41,711 nt of DNA from Bacteroidota bacterium (GCA_023422635.1 JAFAGO010000003.1:1-41711); one strand, 5' to 3'; numbered from the stretch's first letter, positions 15,480-24,355 are shown. Numbers and translations are program-made. Notes: generated by a model from the letters alone, not told the origin.

Positions 15480-18041
15480 ATGAAAATTTCTAATTCAAGT
15501 ATTGCGGCGTTTTTTCTGTTTTTCGCGGGAAATGTCGCACTTGCTCAAAAAGCGCAATCCGATACCGTAAAAGCAGAGAAGAAGATTGAGGGTGTTGTAA
15601 TTCAAGGGACAAGCAAAAAAGGAGCGGAAAGCAATATTATCGCGTTGCAAAAAAAATCGGTAGAAGTAATTGAACGTGTAGGTTCGGTACAGTTGGAAAA
15701 ACAAGGTGTTGGCGATGCTTCCGTTGCCGTAACAAAAGCAACTGGCGCACAAAAGCAGGAGAGTAGCGGACAAATTTTTATCCGCGGACTTGGAGATCGT
15801 AATAATGCTACAACGTTCAATGGGTTGGCTGTTCCCTCCAATGATCCATTGCTGAAAAATATCGATTTGAGTATCATTAAAACCGATATGATTGATTTTG
15901 TTAGCTTGGAGAAGGTATATCAACCGAAATTATGGGGCGATATGTCGGGCGCAAATGTGGATATTGTTTCTAAAATATATTCAGGAAAGCCTTATTTTAA
16001 AGTGAATTTGGGTTCGTCTGTTAATGTAAATGCCATTCAAAAAAATCCATTTCTTTTGCAGCGCGGTCCAAACTTTTTTGGCTTCAACGAAATTGAAAAA
16101 CCCAGCAATCAAGCGGTATCGACTTCAGGATATGTTTTTAAAAATTCTTGGAGAAACCGTGAAGTGCTCACACCAATGAACTCTAATCTTTCATTTGATT
16201 TTGGAACAAATTTTAAAGTGGGATCAATAGGAAGACTAAGTGTTTTTGGATACGGATCTTTCGATAATGAGTATCAATACGCAAAGGGAATTTTTGGCGG
16301 CGCCTACGATGCACAAAATAATCCGCTTAAAATGTATAACAATTCAGAAGAATATCAATATTCTACCAATACCACTGGTTTGTTGAATTTAAATTATCGT
16401 ATCAATCCTAAAAATACCATTAATCTTTCCTCGAATTATATCCATACTACAACACAAAAATTAGGATTCTACAATGGTTATAATCGGGATTATTGGGATA
16501 ATGATGTTACCCAAAATCAGTACGTTACCCAAGTGAGAAGAGCAACTTACCGAACAAATGATTTATTGGTTAATCAGATTCGTGGAGAACATGAAATTTC
16601 GAATCCTTTAAAAATTGTATGGAATATTGGTTATAACCGCCTTGATTCTAAAAGGCCAGATCGCCAGCAAAACGTAAGTATTTTGGATAAAGTTTCTAAC
16701 ATGAATTTTTTCGCAAGCAGCAATCCTGGTGCGAATAACCGCTACTTTGATCAACTTTTAGAAAATGATTACACCGGCGATGTACACACAGATTATCAAA
16801 TTAACGAGAATGGAAAAATTACTGTTGGCTACAGCGGACGCTATAAAAAAAGTGATTTTGAAGCAACACAATATAATTTTAGAATTTTAGCAACGCAAGG
16901 AACCTATTATTTAGATCCCGCTAATTACGATGGGTTTTTCAATCTTTGGAATTACCAAACAGGATCTTTTTTTGATATTGTAACGTTCCGTGGCGATGTA
17001 CGTTATAATGCAGAATTCGCACTGAAACCGCAGTTTTTCAATTCCGAAATTTTTAACAATGCGGGTTACGCCAATCTTGAATATAAATTGGGTGAGCATT
17101 TAACAGCGCAATTGGGATTACGGTACGAAAATCTCAACCAAAAAATGGAATACAACACGGCGTTAATTCCTATCACAGGAAAAATAGACCGATCGTATTC
17201 TAAACTGCTTCCGGCATTAAACGTAAAATATAGTGTGAATGATCAGCATAATCTAAGATTTTCTGCATCAAAAACGTATACTACGCCTTTACTTTTAGAA
17301 ATTGCGCCTTTTGAATATGAAGATATTGATGAATCCAGTTTTGGGAATTTAAATGTTTATCCTTCAGATAATTACAATGTAGATTTGAAATGGGAATGGT
17401 TCCCTAAAAAGGGTGAGCTCATCTCTGTAACCGCATTTGGGAAATACATTCAAAATCCAATCGCGCGGATTACGATTGCATCGTCTTCCAATTCCGTTTC
17501 TTTTGCAAATGTTGGCGATACAGGAAGCGTTCTCGGTGCTGAAATCGAAATTCGTAAAGATATATTTGAAGCAGCCAAAGGCAAATTGTATACCTTCTTA
17601 AATGCAAGTTACATCAATACCAAACAGGATTTGGATAAAGCAAAACTGGATGCTGAAAATACCTATGTCACAAGTGGCTTTTTAACCAATAGCGATAAAA
17701 TGCAAGGCGCTTCCGATTATTTAGTGAATGCAAATCTTGGTTGGGAACAAAAATGGGGAAATAAAAGCACGATGGATCTCGTTGTTTCCTACTCGTATAT
17801 TTCGGATAATATTTACTCGTTGGGCTTTGAAGGAAGAGGGAATATGGTTGATAAAGCCATAAATCTTTTGGACGCCACATTACGTTTCAAGTTTGATAAC
17901 GGCATTGGTTTAAGCTTCAGCGGTAAAAATCTTCTTAATCCAACCTTTAAAAGAGTTCAGCAAAATAGCAATACAGAATTAATTTCTCGCGAGTACAAAA
18001 GAGGAACGGGTATTGGGGCTGGAGTTTCCTACGAATTCTAA
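15480..18041 (+). CDS. TonB-dependent outer-membrane receptor
   Basis: An 853-residue receptor with a signal peptide (residues 1-22, ALA before Gln23). A plug domain lies at about 50-200, with IFIRGLGDRNNATTFNGLAVP and the long DFVSLEKVYQPKLWGDMSGANVDI-type segment split by Gly/Asn turns. A large barrel ends in GAGVSYEF with a terminal Phe, as outer-membrane barrels usually do. There is no CarboxypepD-like domain and no SusD partner. The next gene, 47 bases downstream, is a surface beta-helix lipoprotein, and the divergent neighbours are a PhoR/PhoB-like pair. I therefore suggest it imports a phosphate-related or otherwise starvation-controlled ligand, but no residue in the sequence names the ligand. 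Confidence 0.85.
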   Translation: MKISNSSIAAFFLFFAGNVALAQKAQSDTVKAEKKIEGVVIQGTSKKGAESNIIALQKKSVEVIERVGSVQLEKQGVGDASVAVTKATGAQKQESSGQIFIRGLGDRNNATTFNGLAVPSNDPLLKNIDLSIIKTDMIDFVSLEKVYQPKLWGDMSGANVDIVSKIYSGKPYFKVNLGSSVNVNAIQKNPFLLQRGPNFFGFNEIEKPSNQAVSTSGYVFKNSWRNREVLTPMNSNLSFDFGTNFKVGSIGRLSVFGYGSFDNEYQYAKGIFGGAYDAQNNPLKMYNNSEEYQYSTNTTGLLNLNYRINPKNTINLSSNYIHTTTQKLGFYNGYNRDYWDNDVTQNQYVTQVRRATYRTNDLLVNQIRGEHEISNPLKIVWNIGYNRLDSKRPDRQQNVSILDKVSNMNFFASSNPGANNRYFDQLLENDYTGDVHTDYQINENGKITVGYSGRYKKSDFEATQYNFRILATQGTYYLDPANYDGFFNLWNYQTGSFFDIVTFRGDVRYNAEFALKPQFFNSEIFNNAGYANLEYKLGEHLTAQLGLRYENLNQKMEYNTALIPITGKIDRSYSKLLPALNVKYSVNDQHNLRFSASKTYTTPLLLEIAPFEYEDIDESSFGNLNVYPSDNYNVDLKWEWFPKKGELISVTAFGKYIQNPIARITIASSSNSVSFANVGDTGSVLGAEIEIRKDIFEAAKGKLYTFLNASYINTKQDLDKAKLDAENTYVTSGFLTNSDKMQGASDYLVNANLGWEQKWGNKSTMDLVVSYSYISDNIYSLGFEGRGNMVDKAINLLDATLRFKFDNGIGLSFSGKNLLNPTFKRVQQNSNTELISREYKRGTGIGAGVSYEF

Positions 18042-18088
18042 ACTAAAAAAATAATACATACGACAACTAACACACAAAACGTATTCTT

Positions 18089-19243
18089 ATGAAAAAATCG
18101 TACTTAAAAGTATTGGCAGCAGCACTTGTTATTTCTGGAAGTTTCGCCGTACAATCTTGTAAAGATAATGATGATGATCCTGTTGTTGAGGTTAACATTG
18201 CATCAGATCCAAACAACTTTCAAGGTTCAGTAAAATCTGGCGAAACAGTAACGTTGGACGCTACAAAAACGTATAAGTTATTAGGCCCTGTTCTTGTGGA
18301 AGATGGTGGCGTATTAATTATTCCTGCAGGAACAAAAATTGAAGCAAGCGGTGGAACTTCAGCATATTTAACCGTGAAACAAGGTGGAAAAATTTTCGCT
18401 AACGGAACTGCTTCACAACCAATTGTTTTTACTTCGCCAGCGGGTGTTCCTGGAAGTTGGGGCGGAATTGTAATATGCGGTAAAGCGCCGATGAATAAAG
18501 GAAATTCTGCAACTGCAGAAGTTGGTAATGCTACCTATGGTGGAACCGTTGCAAATGATAACTCTGGAACATTGAAATATGTAAGAGTGGAATATGCGGG
18601 CGCAATTTTCACTGGCGATAAGGAGTTTAACGGACTTTCACTATTTGCCGTTGGAAACGGAACTACAATCGACAATGTTTCGTTAATTAACGGTTCAGAT
18701 GACGGTATTGAATTCTTTGGAGGAACTGTAAATGTATCGAATATTATTTCTGTTGGTAATGAAGACGACGCTTTCGACTGGACGGAAGGTTGGAACGGTA
18801 CTGCAACAAATGTTTTCACCAAAAGAAGAGCTGATGGAACTGGAAACCGTGGAATTGAAGCAGATAATAACGGTAATGATAATGATGCTTCTCCAAGATC
18901 AAATCCAACGATTAAAAATGCAACATTTGTTGGAGGTACGACTGGCGAAGCAGATGGTTTTAAACTGAGAGTGGGAACCTACGGAACGTTCGATAACATT
19001 GTACTTGCCGATTGGAAAACGGGAATCAATATTGAGCATGATGCTTCGGTTTCTTATTTTAATGGTGGAGGAAAAATCACCAATATTAAATTTGAAAATA
19101 TTCCAACAAAAGCATCAGCAAAAGCAAGTGATGGAACTTCGGTTACCGTTTTGGAAAATACATATGTTGAAAGCGCTACCGCAACAGGAGCAGGAAATGG
19201 GACATCTGTACCTACTTGGGCAGCTGGTTGGGCAGGAATTTAA
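18089..19243 (+). CDS. surface lipoprotein with parallel beta-helix-like repeats
   Basis: The 384-residue product starts with a lipoprotein signal ending VQSC and a lipidated Cys near residue 24. It continues Lys-Asp-Asn-Asp-Asp-Asp, a strong match to the acidic export signal that sends Bacteroidota lipoproteins to the cell surface. The body is rich in Gly, Asn and Thr with short repeating turns (GTKIEASGGTSAYLTVKQGG, GSDDGIEFFGGTVNVSNI), as expected for a right-handed parallel beta-helix. Database relatives are often mislabelled multidrug transporters; there are no membrane helices to support that. It is 47 bases after the TonB receptor and shares its terminator, so I infer an accessory ligand-binding or scavenging protein of that receptor. 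Confidence 0.75.
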   Translation: MKKSYLKVLAAALVISGSFAVQSCKDNDDDPVVEVNIASDPNNFQGSVKSGETVTLDATKTYKLLGPVLVEDGGVLIIPAGTKIEASGGTSAYLTVKQGGKIFANGTASQPIVFTSPAGVPGSWGGIVICGKAPMNKGNSATAEVGNATYGGTVANDNSGTLKYVRVEYAGAIFTGDKEFNGLSLFAVGNGTTIDNVSLINGSDDGIEFFGGTVNVSNIISVGNEDDAFDWTEGWNGTATNVFTKRRADGTGNRGIEADNNGNDNDASPRSNPTIKNATFVGGTTGEADGFKLRVGTYGTFDNIVLADWKTGINIEHDASVSYFNGGGKITNIKFENIPTKASAKASDGTSVTVLENTYVESATATGAGNGTSVPTWAAGWAGI

Positions 19244-19283
19244 TCAGTACTTTTCATATCAAACAAATCTTTTTTCAGAAAGG

Positions 19284-19309
19284 AAAAACCGCAAATTTGC
19301 GGTTTTTTT
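19284..19309 (+). terminator. terminator of the receptor-lipoprotein operon
   Basis: AAAAACCGCAAA and TTTGCGGTTTTT form a perfect 12-bp palindrome followed by extra T's. It lies about 40 bases after the lipoprotein stop. The A-run on its left also allows termination of leftward transcription, but the opposing barstar gene ends only about 25 bases beyond. Confidence 0.88.
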
Positions 19310-19334
19310 ATCTTTTTATTCTTAAGAATCTTTG

Positions 19335-19646
19335 CTATTTTTCTTTATCTTCGGAAGCATCATCTTCATCTTCAAACTGCTCTAAAAAATAGGTGAAACT
19401 AAATCCTTCAACTTCATCTTCGGCATCTTCTAAGGTGCTCAGTAAATCATCAAAAGTATCCAACTGGTCTACGCTCATATTTACAAATTCCAAGTGTAAA
19501 GGTAATTCAATTCCGCCTGAAATTACATCGTAAAGCGCATCTAAATTATCTCCGAAGAATTCTGGAAGGGGAAGTTTTTCTTTTAGTTGATGGTAAAAAT
19601 CGTCATAATCGCCAATTTCGGCGAAATCGATATATATTTCTTTCAT
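19335..19646 (-). CDS. barstar-family ribonuclease inhibitor
   Basis: The 103-residue cytoplasmic protein matches barstar, the tight inhibitor that plugs the barnase active site. LPEFFGDNLDALYDVISGG (residues 27-45) aligns without gaps to the barstar inhibitory helix: Asp36, Tyr39 and Asp40 correspond to barstar Asp35, Trp38 and Asp39. The Tyr29 equivalent is Phe30. A Glu at residue 76 falls at the place of barstar Glu76 when Gly81 is aligned. A short acidic tail (FEDEDDASEDKEK) extends the usual 90 residues. It lies 28 bases after the barnase gene on the same strand and is surely its cognate inhibitor, protecting the cytoplasm from misplaced enzyme. Confidence 0.92.
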   Translation of the reverse strand: MKEIYIDFAEIGDYDDFYHQLKEKLPLPEFFGDNLDALYDVISGGIELPLHLEFVNMSVDQLDTFDDLLSTLEDAEDEVEGFSFTYFLEQFEDEDDASEDKEK

Positions 19647-19674
19647 TTTAAATGATATTATTGAATTACAGCAA

Positions 19675-20190
19675 TCATTGTTTTTCGAATGATTGATAAT
19701 GGTTTTTCGTTAAATAAACAGTTCCGTTTTTGGTGAAAACAATTCGATCGGCACCGCGATTTCCACAATGATAATTTACATCTGCTTCATAATATTGTTC
19801 TCCTTTTGGAAGTTGCTTTTCGCGATTTCCGAAACGATCTCCGCCGATTGCTTTTCCGGGAAGAACTTCACAAAGATTTCCTTTCGAGGCGATCCATCCC
19901 TGATTTCGTGCGTCGGATTTCGTGATATAATAATCGGGTAAACGGTGATTGTTTTTTACGTAATTAGTTACAACTTCTTCATTGGTGAGTTCGTCAATGC
20001 TTTTACCATCAATGCTTTGAGAGGTCACATTTTCAGACGAAGTACTTTTTGTGGAAATATTTTCTACGCTTGATTTGGACTGCGTATTTTCTTTTTTCTG
20101 TACAGAATAGTTGTTGAACAGATACATAAGTCCCATCCCTAAACATGCGCCGATTACGAAATACAGAAATACTTTTGTTTTTGCATTCAT
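19675..20190 (-). CDS. barnase-like guanyl-preferring ribonuclease, membrane-anchored
   Basis: The 171-residue protein has one N-terminal hydrophobic segment (about 7-26) followed by a Ser/Thr/Asn-rich linker of about 45 residues and a barnase domain (about 70-171). All catalytic residues are in place: Lys91, Glu135, Arg145, Arg149 and His164 correspond to barnase Lys27, Glu73, Arg83, Arg87 and His102. RLPDYYITK, WIASKGNL and IGGDRFGNRE are close to the Bacillus enzyme. Two cysteines, Cys107 and Cys142, align with barnase Ala43 and Ser80 and could form a disulfide. The hydrophobic segment has no clear signal peptidase site, so it may be a tethered extracytoplasmic RNase rather than a secreted one (inference). 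The barstar gene follows. Confidence 0.92.
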   Translation of the reverse strand: MNAKTKVFLYFVIGACLGMGLMYLFNNYSVQKKENTQSKSSVENISTKSTSSENVTSQSIDGKSIDELTNEEVVTNYVKNNHRLPDYYITKSDARNQGWIASKGNLCEVLPGKAIGGDRFGNREKQLPKGEQYYEADVNYHCGNRGADRIVFTKNGTVYLTKNHYQSFEKQ

Positions 20191-20200
20191 CGATAAAAAA

Positions 20201-20620
20201 TTATTCTGTTACAATCACTGTTTTGGTGTCAAACGAAGATGCTCCGTTTTTAAAACTAAACTTATACGTTCCCGCAGCGGAAGGAGTAAAAGTGTAAGCA
20301 GTATCGATCTCTTTTTCAGTTGCTGCGCAGGTGCATCCACGATAGGCTGCTAAACTTTCAATATTGATTTTTTGAGCAAGCGAATCAGAAGTGGTTAAAA
20401 ATCCTCCAAAACTACCACAATCATTTTTTAAATTCACGCTTATATCAAAAGTCAGCTGTTCGTTTATTTTTCCTGAATCTGGTACAGAAATAATTGTGGG
20501 ATATACCACTTCTTTTGAAAAGCAATTTTCTGAACTTTCTAAATTCATATCCTGACATGCCGATAGGGCTATGCCAGCAAGAGATGCGGATAGAAGACTT
20601 TTAATTGTAGAATTTCCCAT
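20201..20620 (-). CDS. small lipoprotein of unknown function
   Basis: The 139-residue product is a lipoprotein: the signal ends with the lipobox LSAC and lipidated Cys22. The mature part has two further Cys pairs (NDCGSF and GCTCAA) and a C-terminal GTYKFSFKNGASSF stretch that looks like an immunoglobulin-like beta-sandwich. I do not recognise a named family. The ATG at 20620 overlaps the nadE stop as TAATG, a typical translational coupling arrangement, so I chose it over in-frame upstream codons. The barnase gene starts 10 bases after its stop, so it lies between nadE and the RNase in one operon and might work with the RNase at the envelope (inference). Confidence 0.72.
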   Translation of the reverse strand: MGNSTIKSLLSASLAGIALSACQDMNLESSENCFSKEVVYPTIISVPDSGKINEQLTFDISVNLKNDCGSFGGFLTTSDSLAQKINIESLAAYRGCTCAATEKEIDTAYTFTPSAAGTYKFSFKNGASSFDTKTVIVTE

Positions 20621-21411
20621 TAATTTCTCCATTCTTCTGGGATATCGCATACCGGAATTGGGTTTATTTTATGCTGCGCTGCTTTGTTCATTCTTGCGAA
20701 AATTTTGTACACTTCTAAATCTCTTCCGGAATAATCGGATTCAGTTTTGGTGCCCCATTCTTTCTGAATTTTTTCCAACTCAGGATAGGTTGCTCCAATT
20801 TGTTGTTCATCGGTTCTGTCAACATCCCAAAGTCCATCTGTTGGAATTGCATTTTGAATTTCCGGATGCAAATCGAGCGATTTTGCAAGTTGATACACTT
20901 CCGTTTTATACAAATCTGCAATTGGTGAAAGATCTACGCCACCATCGCCATATTTTGTATAGAAACCAATTCCAAAATCTTCAACTTTATTGCCGGTTCC
21001 ACAAACCAAAAGTCCGTTAATTTGTCCGTAATAATATAAGGTGAGCATTCTTAAACGTGATCGTGTATTGGCAAAAGCTAATTTTTCGTTAGGATAAACA
21101 TCGTCTTGAACATCAAATGTTTTGTGCAATTCTTCAAAAGCAGGCGTTAAGTTTACAGAAAGTGTTTCTACATTTTCGAAGCGGCTTTTTAAATGTTCCA
21201 TGTGCAATTTTGCTCGATCTACCTGATCTTGTTTTTGTCGGATCGGCATTTCTAAGGTTAACACTTGAAGTCCGGTCATTGCACAAAGTGTTGAAACTAC
21301 TCCAGAATCCACTCCACCGGAAACGCCAATAACATAGCCATTTGCGCCCGCTTTTTGTGCATAATCTTTAAGCCAATCAACAATATAAGGTATAATTTTG
21401 TCCGTTTGCAT
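20620..21411 (-). CDS. nadE: ammonia-dependent NAD+ synthetase
   Basis: The 263-residue enzyme adenylates nicotinic acid adenine dinucleotide and amidates it with ammonia to make NAD+, the last step of NAD synthesis. The PP-loop ATP pyrophosphatase motif SGGVDS is at residues 31-36. GTGNKVEDFGIGFYTKYGDGGVDLSPI near 135-165 carries the substrate and Mg-binding loop. Length fits the NH3-dependent form, with no glutaminase domain. It is the first gene of the leftward operon that continues into the lipoprotein, barnase and barstar. The following lipoprotein overlaps it by one base. Confidence 0.93.
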   Translation of the reverse strand: MQTDKIIPYIVDWLKDYAQKAGANGYVIGVSGGVDSGVVSTLCAMTGLQVLTLEMPIRQKQDQVDRAKLHMEHLKSRFENVETLSVNLTPAFEELHKTFDVQDDVYPNEKLAFANTRSRLRMLTLYYYGQINGLLVCGTGNKVEDFGIGFYTKYGDGGVDLSPIADLYKTEVYQLAKSLDLHPEIQNAIPTDGLWDVDRTDEQQIGATYPELEKIQKEWGTKTESDYSGRDLEVYKIFARMNKAAQHKINPIPVCDIPEEWRN

Positions 21412-21685
21412 TTTTACTATTTTATAGTTGTGTTTTATTATCGTTTTTGAGTAGAATTAAGGAGAATAAGGTTTTTCTTTCAATTGAAACTAAAGACGAT
21501 TTCAAGTTTTAACAAGTATGAATTGATAAGCGGTGCTTGGTTATTTCTCCACAACTTGTATTGAAAAGATAAAACAAGAATCCTTTCAAAAAAAACATGA
21601 ATATCAAAACAATTTTCCTCTAAAATCCGCAATGTGAAACCTTTTCAATTCCATCAAACAAAATCGAATCTTTCGGCTCCGATGG

Positions 21686-21716
21686 TTTTCACCACAATTA
21701 AAATTCTTATTTTTGT
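21686..21716 (+). promoter_or_regulatory. predicted gldB promoter within the nadE-gldB divergent gap
   Basis: TTTTC at 21686-21690, an 18-base spacer and TATTTTTG at 21709-21716, an exact -7 match, precede the gldB ATG by about 23 bases. The rest of the 328-base gap (21412-21739) holds no ORF, repeat or RNA that I can recognise; no clear leftward promoter for nadE was found. Confidence 0.42.
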
Positions 21717-21739
21717 ATCCCTAATTTGATGTAAAAGTA

Positions 21740-22723
21740 ATGAAGTTTTTCAGAAATATCACCATTGCATTCGTATTAATTTTTGCCATTTCATCGTGTA
21801 AAAAGGATGATAAAAAGGATTGGAATGTCAACATTCCTGCTGCTACTCAAACCTTAGAAATTACGGATATTTCTAAAGAATTATATGATCCCAATTTGGC
21901 GTTGAGCGATTTTAAAAGCAAGTATCCTTGGTTCCAAGGTACGGTTAGCGACGCGGATTTTGAAGTGAGCAGAAAAGATCCCGAAGAAATCAAAGTATAT
22001 AAAGATGCCATTTCGAAGATTGATCTTTCGAAACTTAAAACCGAACTCAGTACTCTTTTTCAGCATGTTCAGTATTATTATCCTGAATATAAAATTCCGA
22101 AAATATATTTGTATTCATCGGTCATGCAAGGAAGTACAGATCCTGTTTTTGTCCAACTAGAAAATAATTTTCTCTTTATCGATGTTACGGGATTTATGGG
22201 CGAAAATAGTCCTCATTACAAAGGTTTGGAGCAGTATTTTCGCAACAGCATGAACCCTGTGAATATTGTTCCAAAAGTGGCACAGGTTTTGGCGGAGCAG
22301 TTCGTGCCGTATCAACCGCAACATCAAAAATTTCTGGATCAAATTGTTTATCAAGGGAAAATTCTCACGGTAAAAAATGCATTTATTCCTGATTTTCCTG
22401 ATTATTTAAAGCTGAATTACACCCAAAAACAATACGAGTGGGCAGTAGAAAATGAAGTGAATATTTGGGATTATTTTGTTGAAAATGATTTACTGTACAG
22501 CGATGATGCTCGATTAGTTGATCGTTTTATTGTGCCCGGACCGTTTTCAAAATTTTATACCGAAATTGATAATGAATCTTCACCACAAATTGGAATTTTT
22601 GTGGGTTGGCAAATTTGTAAAAAATACTTTTCAGAAAAACCAGAAACTCAACTGCAAGACTTTCTGAAATTAGATGCGCAAACTTTATTTAATGAAGCCC
22701 AATACAGGCCGAAATTTAAATAA
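21740..22723 (+). CDS. gldB: gliding motility lipoprotein GldB
   Basis: The 327-residue product starts with a lipoprotein signal (FAISSC, lipidated Cys20) and has the full-length GldB architecture. Landmarks are the TLEITDISKELYDP start of the domain, the PWFQGTVSDADFE segment and the QIGIFVGWQICKKYF stretch near the C-terminus, which resembles membrane-linked peptidase-like GldB proteins. GldB is required for gliding and T9SS function in Flavobacterium johnsoniae. In non-gliding relatives it is kept with the other T9SS genes, in line with the T9SS cargo proteins in this window. gldC follows 77 bases downstream, the usual pairing. Confidence 0.92.
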   Translation: MKFFRNITIAFVLIFAISSCKKDDKKDWNVNIPAATQTLEITDISKELYDPNLALSDFKSKYPWFQGTVSDADFEVSRKDPEEIKVYKDAISKIDLSKLKTELSTLFQHVQYYYPEYKIPKIYLYSSVMQGSTDPVFVQLENNFLFIDVTGFMGENSPHYKGLEQYFRNSMNPVNIVPKVAQVLAEQFVPYQPQHQKFLDQIVYQGKILTVKNAFIPDFPDYLKLNYTQKQYEWAVENEVNIWDYFVENDLLYSDDARLVDRFIVPGPFSKFYTEIDNESSPQIGIFVGWQICKKYFSEKPETQLQDFLKLDAQTLFNEAQYRPKFK

Positions 22724-22800
22724 AATTAAGCAACGGAGTTGAGTGTTGAACACTAAACTTACTCTTTTTAAACATAATAATTGAACTTTATAATTTGAAT

Positions 22801-23136
22801 ATGAGCGCTATGCGAAACACAAAAATTACAATAGAAGTAGAACTTGACGAAAACCATATCCCCGAAAAAATTCTTTGGAATGCAGAGGATGGTGGCATTG
22901 AAAAGCAAGAAACCAATGCTACAATGATTTCCGTTTGGGATGATAAAACCAAAGAGGCACTTCGAATTGACCTTTGGACTAAAGAAATGCCGGTTGATGA
23001 TATGAAACAATTTTTCCATCAAATTTTGGTTTCCTTGGGAGATACCTATCAAAGAGCAACTGGCGAAGAAGATGTTACCGAATGGTTGCACGAAGTGGCT
23101 AATGAGTTTGCAGTAAAATCAGCCATTAAAATGTAA
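22801..23136 (+). CDS. gldC: gliding motility protein GldC
   Basis: A 111-residue cytoplasmic protein matching GldC along its whole length, with ITIEVELDENHIPEKI at the start and the conserved TKEALRIDLWTKEMPVDDMKQFFHQIL centre. In Flavobacterium, gldC mutants have reduced gliding and its exact role is unknown. The frame can open at a TTG two codons upstream, but ATG at 22801 is preferred. A further ATG at 22810 is equally close to the usual family start. The pairing with gldB supports the call. Confidence 0.92.
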   Translation: MSAMRNTKITIEVELDENHIPEKILWNAEDGGIEKQETNATMISVWDDKTKEALRIDLWTKEMPVDDMKQFFHQILVSLGDTYQRATGEEDVTEWLHEVANEFAVKSAIKM

Positions 23137-23212
23137 AAGCGACAAATAATTCTTTTAAAAAGCATTTAAAAGTATTTGCTATACAATTCTAACGCTATTA
23201 AAAAATAAAAAT

Positions 23213-24355
23213 ATGAAATTCAATACTAAAGTAATTCACGGTGGTCAACACAATGAATCTGCGACAGGAGCCGTAAATGTTCCTGTATTTTTAACCTCAA
23301 CTTTTGCACAAAAATCTCCAGGCGTACATTCCGGATACGAGTATTCTCGCGGTGCAAATCCAACCCGTCAAGCATTGGAAGATGCGCTTGCAAGCATTGA
23401 AAATGGTGCGCGTGGTTTGGCTTTCGGATCTGGTTTAGCGGCTACCGATTGTGTAATGCGTTTGCTTAATCCTGGCGATGAGGTAATTACTTGTGATGAT
23501 TTGTACGGAGGAACATACCGTATGTTCACGAAATTATACGAGAAATATGGTTTAAAATTCCATTTCGAAAATTTTAATAATTTAGAAAAAGTAGCCGAAA
23601 AAATTACCGATAAAACAAAGTTGATTTGGATTGAAACGCCAACCAATCCATTAATGAAACTTATTGATATTAAAGCGGTAACCGAATTGGTGAAAGACAA
23701 AAATATCCTTGTGGTAGTGGATAATACTTTTGCAACGCCTTACTTACAAAAGCCTTTAGATTTGGGAGCGGATATTGTAATGCATTCCGCAACAAAATAT
23801 TTAGGCGGCCACTCCGATGTTGTAGCGGGAGCTCTAGTTGCGAAAACGCGCGAGTTGGGCGAACAGCTTCACTTTATTCAGTTTGCAGGCGGTGGAATTT
23901 TAGGGCCAATGGATTCGTATTTGGTGTTAAGAGGGATCAAAACTCTTGCATTAAGAATGCAAAAACATTGCGAAAATGGGATTCAAGTTGCGGAATATTT
24001 GGTAAAACACCCTAAAGTAGATAAAGTTTTCTACCCAGGAATTGTTTCGCATCCGCAGTATAAAATTGCCGAAAAACAAATGGAAAATGGCTACGGAGGA
24101 ATGGTTTCGTTCACCTTTAAATCTGGATTAAAAGAAGATGCGGTTAAGTTTTTAGAACGCATTAAAGTGTTTACTTTGGCAGAAAGCTTGGGCGGTGTAG
24201 AATCTTTGGCCAATCACCCAGCAACCATGACGCACGCTTCCATCCCTGAAGATATTCGTAAAGCAGCGGGTATTTCAGATGATTTAGTGCGGTTAAGTGT
24301 TGGTATTGAAGCAATTGAAGATTTAATTGAAGGTTTAGAAAAAGGATTTGAATAA
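23213..24355 (+). CDS. trans-sulfuration PLP-dependent enzyme (cystathionine gamma-synthase type)
   Basis: The 380-residue enzyme belongs to the Cys/Met metabolism PLP family. The Schiff-base lysine is Lys195 in MHSATKYLGGHSD. The PLP-phosphate-binding YSRGANPTR (residues 44-52) and the FGSGLAAT stretch at 71-78 are intact, as is VVDNTFATPYLQ with the ring-stacking Asp. Family members make or cleave cystathionine or act on O-acyl homoserine. SLGGVESLANHPATMTHAS near residue 325-345 is typical of cystathionine gamma-synthase and gamma-lyase. These two cannot be told apart reliably from sequence. It may be co-transcribed with the GNAT gene that begins at its stop codon. Confidence 0.9.
   Translation: MKFNTKVIHGGQHNESATGAVNVPVFLTSTFAQKSPGVHSGYEYSRGANPTRQALEDALASIENGARGLAFGSGLAATDCVMRLLNPGDEVITCDDLYGGTYRMFTKLYEKYGLKFHFENFNNLEKVAEKITDKTKLIWIETPTNPLMKLIDIKAVTELVKDKNILVVVDNTFATPYLQKPLDLGADIVMHSATKYLGGHSDVVAGALVAKTRELGEQLHFIQFAGGGILGPMDSYLVLRGIKTLALRMQKHCENGIQVAEYLVKHPKVDKVFYPGIVSHPQYKIAEKQMENGYGGMVSFTFKSGLKEDAVKFLERIKVFTLAESLGGVESLANHPATMTHASIPEDIRKAAGISDDLVRLSVGIEAIEDLIEGLEKGFE

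Noticed and set aside
18089..19243. Multidrug transporter, the label often given to similar proteins
   Set aside because: There are no membrane helices; the sequence is a lipoprotein with beta-helix-like repeats.
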